From: a virus
IMG/VR virus record: IMGVR_UViG_3300035145_001365
Location: 1-39,450 of that record
Reading direction: 5' to 3' (one strand)
Length of the DNA stretch: 39,450 nt
Below are positions 32,579 through 39,450 of the stretch, in pieces. A program made the position numbers and the translations under genes. A model generated the notes under the pieces. It was not told the origin of the DNA, made no database searches, and saw nothing but the letters and a program-made list of their open reading frames with translations. Numbering within the stretch: position 1 is the first letter of the stretch; each line of letters begins with the position of its first letter.

Positions 32579-35500
32579 TTAGTTAAATAGATAGAATGTA
32601 TTATTAGTTACTGGGGAGCTTTGGCTATTTAGCTTATAAACTTTATAAGTTAAACCTCCTGTTGTGCTAACTGTAGATTTAGTAAATGAACTTAATACGT
32701 TAGAACCTTCAGGAGAACCTTGTCTAATAGCTGTTAAATCTCCAACACTATCGTTATAAATAATATAATAGAAAGCATCTACCGTATTAGTTATTACAAC
32801 ATTTGTAGTACCATTATTGATAGTAGTAGTATTAAATTGGATGTTTCCATCTTCTACTTCAGATCCACCTTCCCAAGTATCTACATCTAATAATTCTGCT
32901 GCTGAAAATGAACTACTATTAGCAGAAGCACCTGATCTTAAAGATATTATTCTGCTAAAGGCTTTACTGTTAGTTGTTGAGTCTGTAGAAGGGGTACCAT
33001 TTCCATTTGAATTCCAGTTAGCTGTCAAATTAATAGTATTAGGTGTTCCTGTTTGGTTAATTGTTGTAGTAGCACCATTAGGGGAATCATTTGTTTTTGA
33101 CCATCCATTACTTGTGGTGGGGGCTGTTGCACTATAAGTAATAGATCCTGCAACTCCTTGTTCTATTACTGAGGTACTAGTGCTAGTTGTCCCAGTATTT
33201 GTGGCAAGAGAAGAATCTCCTATTGTAAATGTCCAAGCTGCTGATATTCCTGGGTTATCTGCGTCTTGTTTATTTAGAGTAGTATTACCACTAGTAAGTG
33301 ATGTTAATTCTTTACTAAGTAAAGATCCATCTTCTAATTCTACACATAAGCTAGCTGTAAATAAGTGCGAACCTGAATGTAGATAATCAATATTACTATT
33401 ATTAGTATCTACTGCAAGAGTAGTACTACTAGCTCCTGATACTGATTTAGTGATTTCTGTTATAACTCCATCTATTCTTGTTAATAATGATGAAGATACT
33501 AAAGTGTTAGTAGGATCTAACGTATATTCAAATGTAAATTCATATTCATTATCAATTACATAACTTTGATCTCCGGCAGCATACGGTCCTGTAAATCTGT
33601 TTCTTCTAAAGTATCCAGCACTTGTACCATTACCAATTGTAAATGCTGTTAATGTAGGTTCTGCTGGGGCACCAAATTGTAGTATCAATGTTCCGTTACT
33701 TGAAGTTACAAACACGTTATTGTCAAAATCTATAATTTTTAAAAAGCTTAAATCTAATATGTCAGCAGAACCAGTTTGATATTGTACTGTTGATGAAGTA
33801 CCTGAGCTACCACTGCTACCTGAAGTACCTGATGATCCTGAAGATCCATTAGTTCCACTTGAACCTGATGATCCTGAGGTACCTGATGACCCTGAACTAC
33901 CTGACGTACCTGATGACCCTGAAGAGCCACTTGTTCCTGAAGATCCACTTGATCCATTAGTTCCTGACGATCCTGAAGAACCAGAAGTGCCGCTTGAACC
34001 TGATGAACCTGAAGTACCTGAAGAACCTGATGAGCCACTAGTTCCTGATGAGCCACTTGAACCAGAAGTTCCAGAAGAACCGCTGCTACCTGAAGTACCT
34101 GATGAGCCTGAGCTTCCACTTGTGCCACTTGAACCAGATGAACCACTTGTACCTGATGATCCTGAAGAGCCTGAGGTTCCCGATGAACCTGATGAACCAC
34201 TAGTTCCGGATGAACCGCTTGAACCAGAGGTTCCTGATGAGCCAGATGATCCACTTGTTCCACTACTTCCAGAAGAACCACTTGTACCAGAAGAACCTGA
34301 TGATCCTGAAGTACCTGATGAACCGCTTGAACCTGAAGTACCCGAACTACCTGACGAGCCTGAGGTACCTGATGATCCTGAAGAACCTGAAGTGCCTGAT
34401 GAACCGCTTGAACCTGAGGTACCTGAAGAACCTGATGATCCTGAAGTACCTGATGAACCGCTTGAACCTGAGGTACCTGATGATCCACTAGATCCTGAAG
34501 TGCCACTGCTGCCAGATGAACCACTGGTTCCACTACTTCCTGATGAACCAGATGTTCCTGATGAACCACTGCTTCCGCTAGTTCCACTTGAACCAGAGGA
34601 TCCTGAAGTACCAGATGAGCCACTAGAACCTGAGGTACCAGAACTACCTGATGAACCTGAAGTACCACTACTCCCACTAGTGCCTGAACTTCCACTTGAT
34701 CCACTTGTTCCGCTTGAACCAGAACTTCCGCTTGTTCCTGATGAACCGCTTGAGCCTGAGGTACCACTGCTTCCTGAGCTTCCACTTGTTCCACTTGAGC
34801 CTGAACTACCTGATGTACCTGAGCTACCGCTGCTTCCACTTGTTCCTGATGAACCACTGCTACCACTAGTTCCACTAGAACCTGAAGAACCAGAAGTGCC
34901 AGAACTTCCTGAAGAGCCACTTGTTCCACTACTTCCTGAGGTACCACTTGAACCTGAAGAACCTGAGGTTCCTGATGAACCACTACTGCCTGATGTTCCT
35001 GAACTTCCCGAAGAACCGCTAGTGCCAGAACTTCCGCTAGAGCCTGAGGTACCACTAGAGCCAGATGAACCTGAAGTACCAGATGAACCACTACTTCCAC
35101 TAGTTCCACTTGAACCAGAAGAACCACTTGTGCCTGAAGAGCCGCTTGAACCTGAAGTGCCTGATGAACCACTACTACCAGATGTGCCACTGCTTCCAGA
35201 ACTTCCTGAGGTGCCTGAACTACCAGATGAACCGGATGTACCTGAAGAACCTGAGCTACCTGAGGTACCTGAGCTTCCTGAAGTACCTGAAGATCCACTT
35301 GAACCAGATGTTCCTGAGCTTCCAGATGATCCTGAAGTACCTGATGATCCTGAAGAACCTGAAGTACCTGATGAACCACTAGAGCCTGAGGTACCTGATG
35401 AGCCTGAGCTTCCACTTGTACCGCTTGAACCAGATGAACCACTTGTACCTGATGATCCTGAAGAGCCTGAAGTTCCACTGGAACCTGAGCTTCCTGAAGT

Positions 35501-38227
35501 ACCGCTACTTCCTGATGAACCTGAAGTGCCACTGCTTCCACTAGAACCAGAAGTTCCTGAAGAGCCACTGCTTCCACTAGTTCCACTAGAGCCCGAGCTA
35601 CCAGACGTTCCTGATGAGCCGGATGAGCCACTAGTTCCTGATGAACCTGATGTTCCACTACTTCCAGATGAGCCACTTGTACCGCTTGACCCACTAGATC
35701 CAGAAGTACCGGATGATCCTGAACTGCCTGAAGTTCCACTTGAGCCAGAGGAACCTGAAGTGCCTGATGATCCTGATGAGCCACTTGTACCGCTTGAACC
35801 AGACGAACCCGAAGTACCTGATGAGCCGCTAGATCCTGAAGTACCTGAGGAACCTGATGTGCCACTACTTCCACTACTACCAGATGTTCCACTACTTCCA
35901 CTAGTCCCTGATGAACCACTTGAACCTGAGGTACCACTAGAACCTGAGCTTCCACTAGTACCAGATGATCCACTACTACCTGAAGTTCCACTACTACCTG
36001 AGCTACCGCTGGTTCCACTACTTCCACTTGAACCCGAAGTACCTGATGAACCTGAACTACCACTTGTTCCAGAACTACCTGATGAGCCGCTAGTTCCGGA
36101 TGAGCCTGAACTGCCTGATGTACCACTTGAACCCGAGCTGCCACTTGTTCCAGAACTTCCTGAAGAACCTGATGTACCTGATGATCCACTTGAACCACTA
36201 GTACCACTAGATCCAGATGAACCTGAAGTACCTGATGAACCACTAGTTCCTGAGCTTCCAGATGACCCAGAAGTTCCTGATGAACCCGATGATCCTGAAG
36301 TACCAGACGATCCTGATGAACCTGATGTTCCACTGCTTCCACTTGAACCTGAGGTGCCTGAACTACCAGATGAACCACTTGTTCCACTACTACCTGAAGT
36401 ACCACTTGAACCTGAGCTTCCTGAAGTACCTGAAGAACCTGAGGAGCCACTAGTGCCAGAGGAACCACTAGAGCCTGAAGTGCCACTTGATCCTGAAGAG
36501 CCACTAGTTCCACTACTTCCTGAAGAACCTGATGTACCACTGCTTCCAGATGACCCTGAAGTGCCAGATGAGCCACTGCTCCCACTAGTACCTGATGATC
36601 CAGAGGAGCCTGATGTTCCTGAGCTACCTGAACTACCTGAAGTACCTGATGAACCACTTGAACCTGAAGTTCCGCTGCTACCTGATGATCCTGAAGTGCC
36701 AGATGAACCACTAGAGCCACTGGTACCAGATGAACCACTTGTTCCAGATGAGCCTGATGATCCACTAGTACCCGAACTACCAGATGAGCCTGATGTACCC
36801 GAAGAACCACTTGAGCCTGAAGTGCCACTTGATCCTGAAGATCCAGAGGTGCCCGAGCTACCAGATGAACCAGATGTTCCTGATGAACCACTACTTCCAC
36901 TAGTTCCGCTTGAGCCTGAACTACCTGATGTTCCTGATGATCCGCTTGAACCTGAAGTACCTGATGATCCTGAGGTACCTGATGATCCGCTTGAGCCAGA
37001 TGTTCCTGAACTTCCTGAAGAACCTGAAGTACCACTTGAGCCCGATGACCCCGAGGTGCCTGAGCTACCTGAGCTACCTGAAGTACCTGAAGAACCACTG
37101 CTTCCACTAGTGCCTGAACTTCCAGAACTTCCTGATGTTCCTGAACTTCCACTTGAACCACTTGTTCCTGAAGAGCCAGATGAGCCCGAAGTACCAGATG
37201 ATCCACTGGAACCACTAGTACCACTACTTCCTGATGAACCACTAGTACCTGATGATCCACTAGAACCTGAGGTACCTGATGAACCGCTCGAGCCAGATGT
37301 ACCTGAACTTCCTGAAGAACCTGATGTACCTGATGAACCACTAGACCCTGAAGTACCAGAGCTTCCTGAAGAACCAGATGTTCCTGATGAACCTGAACTT
37401 CCACTAGTACCGGATGAACCGCTTGATCCAGATGTTCCAGAACTACCAGATGAGCCACTGGTTCCACTAGATCCACTACTTCCACTAGTTCCTGAACTGC
37501 CAGAGCTACCTGAAGTACCCGAACTACCTGAAGTACCTGATGAGCCACTTGAACCTGAGGTACCTGAGCTTCCTGATGAACCTGAGGTACCTGAGCTACC
37601 TGAGCTACCTGAAGTACCTGATGAACCGCTTGAACCTGAAGTACCCGAACTACCTGAAGTACCTGATGAGCCACTTGAACCTGAGGTACCTGAGCTTCCT
37701 GATGAACCTGAGGTACCTGAAGAACCTGATGAACCCGAGGTACCTGATGATCCTGAGCTACCTGAGGTACCTGAAGAACCTGATGAACCCGAAGTACCTG
37801 ATGATCCTGAGGAACCTGAAGTACCTGATGATCCTGAGGAACCTGAAGTACCACTAGAGCCTGATGAGCCTGAGGTACCTGATGAACCTGAAGAACCTGA
37901 AGTACCTGAAGAACCTGACGAACCATCTGTACCTGAAGACCCTGAAGAACCCGAAGTACCACTAGAACCCGATGAACCCGAAGTACCACTAGAACCTGAT
38001 GAACCTGAGGCTCCTGCCTCTATTTGAGTCCATCCTGCTGAATTTCCTATGTTAGTTTTGTCTGTAAGATAGTATAATTCTTCTACATCTTCTTGATAAA
38101 CAATTAATCCTTCGTAAGCAACAGCAACATCAATTCCAAATCTGGCAGTTTGATTAGCAACCACAGTCCTAGCATCAATAGGATCTGTATTGTTAATATT
38201 AAAGCCTTCTGGGAATGTTACTGCCAT
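32579..38227 (-). CDS. Giant collagen-like tail fibre protein (1882 aa)
   Basis: Residues 1-70 form the attachment domain (FPEGFNINNTDPIDARTVVA to GWTQIEAGASG). About 1408 residues of Gly-X-Y repeat follow (38018-33793), nearly all GSSGSSGTS, with single-triplet deletions in several places; Asp or Asn replaces Ser only near the two ends. The C-terminal 400 residues start with GTSSTVQYQTGSADILDLSF and contain FDNNVFVTSSNGTLILQFGA, several Ser/Thr-rich beta domains, and end FYYIIYNDSVGDL ... LTYKVYKLNSQ. The C-terminal region is clearly related to that of the partial gene upstream. Role by architecture: virion base, long stalk and distal receptor-binding head. A fully extended collagen-like stalk would be about 400 nm. 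No autocleaving chaperone was recognised. Confidence 0.87.
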   Translation of the reverse strand: MAVTFPEGFNINNTDPIDARTVVANQTARFGIDVAVAYEGLIVYQEDVEELYYLTDKTNIGNSAGWTQIEAGASGSSGSSGTSGSSGSSGTSGSSGSSGTDGSSGSSGTSGSSGSSGTSGSSGSSGTSGSSGSSGTSGSSGSSGTSGSSGSSGTSGSSGSSGTSGSSGSSGTSGSSGSSGTSGSSGSSGTSGSSGTSGSSGSSGTSGSSGSSGTSGSSGSSGTSGSSGSSGTSGSSGTSGSSGSSGTSGSSGSSGTSGSSGSSGTSGSSGSSGTSGSSGSSGTSGSSGSSGTSGSSGSSGTSGSSGSSGTSGSSGSSGTSGSSGSSGTSGSSGSSGTSGSSGSSGTSGSSGSSGTSGSSGSSGTSGSSGSSGTSGSSGSSGTSGSSGSSGTSGSSGSSGTSGSSGSSGTSGSSGSSGTSGSSGTSGSSGSSGTSGSSGSSGTSGSSGSSGTSGSSGSSGTSGSSGSSGTSGSSGSSGTSGSSGSSGTSGSSGSSGTSGSSGTSGSSGSSGTSGSSGSSGTSGSSGSSGTSGSSGSSGTSGSSGSSGTSGSSGSSGTSGSSGSSGTSGSSGSSGTSGSSGSSGTSGSSGSSGTSGSSGSSGTSGSSGSSGTSGSSGTSGSSGSSGTSGSSGSSGTSGSSGSSGTSGSSGSSGTSGSSGSSGTSGSSGTSGSSGSSGTSGSSGSSGTSGSSGSSGTSGSSGSSGTSGSSGSSGTSGSSGSSGTSGSSGSSGTSGSSGSSGTSGSSGSSGTSGSSGSSGTSGSSGSSGTSGSSGSSGTSGSSGTSGSSGSSGTSGSSGTSGSSGSSGTSGSSGSSGTSGSSGSSGTSGSSGSSGTSGSSGSSGTSGSSGSSGTSGSSGSSGTSGSSGTSGSSGSSGTSGSSGSSGTSGSSGSSGTSGSSGSSGTSGSSGSSGTSGSSGSSGTSGSSGSSGTSGSSGSSGTSGSSGSSGTSGSSGSSGTSGSSGSSGTSGSSGSSGTSGSSGSSGTSGSSGTSGSSGSSGTSGSSGSSGTSGSSGSSGTSGSSGSSGTSGSSGSSGTSGSSGSSGTSGSSGSSGTSGSSGSSGTSGSSGSSGTSGSSGSSGTSGSSGSSGTSGSSGSSGTSGSSGTSGSSGSSGTSGSSGSSGTSGSSGSSGTSGSSGSSGTSGSSGSSGTSGSSGSSGTSGSSGSSGTSGSSGSSGTSGSSGSSGTSGSSGTSGSSGSSGTSGSSGSSGTSGSSGSSGTSGSSGSSGTSGSSGSSGTSGSSGSSGTSGSSGSSGTSGSSGSSGTSGSSGSSGTSGSSGSSGTSGSSGSSGTSGSSGSSGTSGSSGSSGTSGSSGSSGTSGSSGSSGTSGSSGSSGTSGSSGSSGTSGSSGSSGTSGSSGSSGTSGSSGSSGTSGSSGSSGTSGSSGSSGTSGSSGSSGTSGSSGSSGTSGSSGSSGTSGSSGSSGTNGSSGSSGTSGSSGSSGTSGSSGSSGTSGSSGSSGTNGSSGSSGTSGSSGSSGTSSTVQYQTGSADILDLSFLKIIDFDNNVFVTSSNGTLILQFGAPAEPTLTAFTIGNGTSAGYFRRNRFTGPYAAGDQSYVIDNEYEFTFEYTLDPTNTLVSSSLLTRIDGVITEITKSVSGASSTTLAVDTNNSNIDYLHSGSHLFTASLCVELEDGSLLSKELTSLTSGNTTLNKQDADNPGISAAWTFTIGDSSLATNTGTTSTSTSVIEQGVAGSITYSATAPTTSNGWSKTNDSPNGATTTINQTGTPNTINLTANWNSNGNGTPSTDSTTNSKAFSRIISLRSGASANSSSFSAAELLDVDTWEGGSEVEDGNIQFNTTTINNGTTNVVITNTVDAFYYIIYNDSVGDLTAIRQGSPEGSNVLSSFTKSTVSTTGGLTYKVYKLNSQSSPVTNNTFYLFN
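33793..38018 (-). repeat. Collagen-like GSSGSSGTS array, about 1408 residues
   Basis: The largest array in the window. Near the N-terminal end, long exact blocks repeat: a block starting at 37509 recurs at 37635 (126 nt, 14 Gly-X-Y triplets). The centre (about 34500-37400) is codon-shuffled with little exact repetition. The stretch 37737-37891 is identical to 13598-13752 in the other giant fibre gene. Confidence 0.93.
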
Positions 38228-38228
38228 G

Positions 38229-39450
38229 TTATAGTGATGTTATTTTATATGTTACAGCTGAAGTACCTTGTTGTCCGGTTCTAAATACTTTAAATCCTTC
38301 GCTTCCTACGATATTAGAATAAGTAGCTACTAAAGGCATTGTAATTGGTGAATTATTTACAGTAATTGTAGGAGTATCACTTATAATATTACTTTTTACT
38401 ATAATGTAATGATAATCTAAACTATTTCCTTGAATTGTTAAATTTTCATTTAATGGGTTTTCATCATTAACACTAGATGTTTGAAATCCTTCATTATCTA
38501 AGAATACTATATCCAATAAATTGGCTTGTGTTAAGCTTGCTGCTGAAGCTGCCCCCCATTTAAATGTAAATACTCTATCCACAGTATAGGTTCTATTAGT
38601 TGTAGTATTAATTTGAGGATCATTATCACCAGCAGGGGATTGCCAGTAGTTTGATAAAGCTACGGCAGGAGTATTAACCCCTCCCGCTAAACTAATTCCT
38701 GGGGGTGAAGGATCATCATTAGATATATAAACTGATTCCCAGCTATTTGCAGAATTAGATTGTGAAGTATAAGTTATACTACCTGTTGCTCCTACATTTA
38801 CTCTTAAGTTACTGCTATTTGTAGAGCCCCCTCCTTGAACTCCACTATAATCAGCTGTTAAACTAGGATTACCTGGGGAGGTTTTATCTAGAGTTAATGT
38901 AATTTCGTCTTGTGTAGTAAATCTACTACTATCTGCTAATATAACAGATAAACTAGCAGTAACTACATGACTACCAGAAGCTAATGAGGGATATGCTGTT
39001 GAATTTACAGTAATACTTTGAGGTGAACCTCCTGTAAAAGTAGCTATTTCTACAGAATTTGTAATAAATGATCCTGAATCTAAAGTAGTTGTGTTTAAAT
39101 CAAATGAAAAATCTAGATCATAGGTATCGTTTACTTTATTAAATCTATTAGTTTCAAATACATCATCAGTTAAACTTAAACTTTGGGGAATAGAAGGAAC
39201 ACCAAATTGTAAAATTAATTGATCCCCACTAGAAGTTACAAATACATTTCCATCAAAATCTTTAATAGTTAACCCTGCTAAATCTTTAAATCCAGCAGAT
39301 CCTGTTTGATATTGTACTGTTGATGAAGTACCTGATGATCCTGAACTGCCCGAGGTACCTGATGAACCACTAGAACCTGAAGTACCTGATGATCCTGAAC
39401 TGCCCGAGGTACCTGATGAACCACTAGAACCTGAAGTACCTGATGATCCT
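38229..39450 (-). CDS. Collagen-like tail fibre protein, N-terminus beyond right edge (partial)
   Basis: The frame is open from the right edge through to TAA at 38229-38231. A GTG at 38580-38582 could be mistaken for a start, but the frame continues upstream through THR-rich and beta-rich sequence to the repeat GSSGTSSTVQYQTGSAGFKD. I checked the codons between 38583 and 39302 and found no stop. The C-terminal 360 residues parallel the next gene: STVQYQTGSA, FDGNVFVTSSGDQLILQFGV, ASGSHVVTASLSVILADSS, a FTFKWGAA segment and a final YHYIIVKSNI ... EGFKVFRTGQQGTSAVTYKI. This is therefore a tandem paralogue with its stalk cut by the window edge. It ends one nucleotide before the next gene starts. 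Confidence 0.85.
   Translation of the reverse strand, partial: GSSGTSGSSGSSGTSGSSGSSGTSGSSGSSGTSGSSGSSGTSSTVQYQTGSAGFKDLAGLTIKDFDGNVFVTSSGDQLILQFGVPSIPQSLSLTDDVFETNRFNKVNDTYDLDFSFDLNTTTLDSGSFITNSVEIATFTGGSPQSITVNSTAYPSLASGSHVVTASLSVILADSSRFTTQDEITLTLDKTSPGNPSLTADYSGVQGGGSTNSSNLRVNVGATGSITYTSQSNSANSWESVYISNDDPSPPGISLAGGVNTPAVALSNYWQSPAGDNDPQINTTTNRTYTVDRVFTFKWGAASAASLTQANLLDIVFLDNEGFQTSSVNDENPLNENLTIQGNSLDYHYIIVKSNIISDTPTITVNNSPITMPLVATYSNIVGSEGFKVFRTGQQGTSAVTYKITSL
39331..39450 (-). repeat. 54-nt tandem repeat at right edge (start of collagen-like array)
   Basis: The unit starting CCTGATGATCCTGAACTGCC recurs at 39331, 39385 and 39439, exactly 54 nt apart with no mismatch. It encodes two GSSGSSGTS motifs per unit, and the window ends inside the third copy. 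Confidence 0.92.

Noticed and set aside
33754-38027. Equivalent long open frames on both strands in the 1882-aa fibre gene, and shorter ones at 709-1344 and 3687-4603.
   Set aside because: Same codon-set effect; no independent start context, no non-repeat protein domain and no conserved ends.

Overview
The window is the tail and fibre part of a contractile-tailed bacteriophage (Caudoviricetes, myovirus type). Every gene I accept lies on the minus strand, so the genome reads from right to left. Non-repeat DNA is AT-rich, genes are tightly packed (several TAATG or ATGA overlaps), and most starts lack a strong Shine-Dalgarno sequence, with A/T-rich leaders instead. The best-recognised proteins (sheath, tube, gp26-like hub protein, gp53/LysM-like wedge, gp13/gp14-like neck) resemble those of T4-related phages from marine bacteria. 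The weak Shine-Dalgarno use would fit a Bacteroidota (flavobacterial) host, but the host cannot be fixed from this sequence.

Layout in transcription order. (1) 39450-32009: the end of one collagen-like fibre gene that runs off the window, then a complete 1882-residue fibre gene, then a short gene sharing its N-terminal domain. (2) 31990-29133: neck and tail-completion proteins plus a small coiled-coil protein. (3) 29048-26687: tail sheath, then tail tube, each followed by its own intrinsic terminator. (4) 26597-25595: a gp26-like baseplate hub protein and an overlapping small ORF that looks like a frameshift extension of it, followed by a strong hairpin. (5) 25541-14551: tape measure (1848 aa), a 57-aa gene, a probable baseplate tube-initiator protein, a gp53/LysM-like wedge protein, a large probable hub protein and a 195-aa protein. 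(6) 14520-1: a fibre and adhesin cassette with a second giant collagen-like fibre (1621 aa), eight small beta-rich proteins (two clear paralogues among them), a fibre with a beta-helix-like C-terminus, a GAMT-like methyltransferase, and another collagen-like fibre that runs off the left edge.

The striking property is that about a quarter of the window encodes one protein repeat, Gly-Ser-Ser-Gly-Ser-Ser-Gly-Thr-Ser, in five genes. It is a strict Gly-X-Y collagen-like pattern with no proline and no charged residue apart from rare Asp. In the two giant genes the amino acids hardly vary over 1300-1400 residues while synonymous codons are heavily shuffled. Elsewhere the same protein repeat is encoded by nearly exact tandem DNA repeats of 54, 108, 126 or 135 nt. 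Other notable points are a possible +1/-2 frameshift on a T7 run before the tape measure, a methyltransferase between two fibre genes, a recurring ATATTTATA element in the gaps, and a 155-nt exact match between fibre genes 24 kb apart. No stretch over 120 bases lacks a gene. No tRNA, CRISPR, insertion sequence or integrase was seen.
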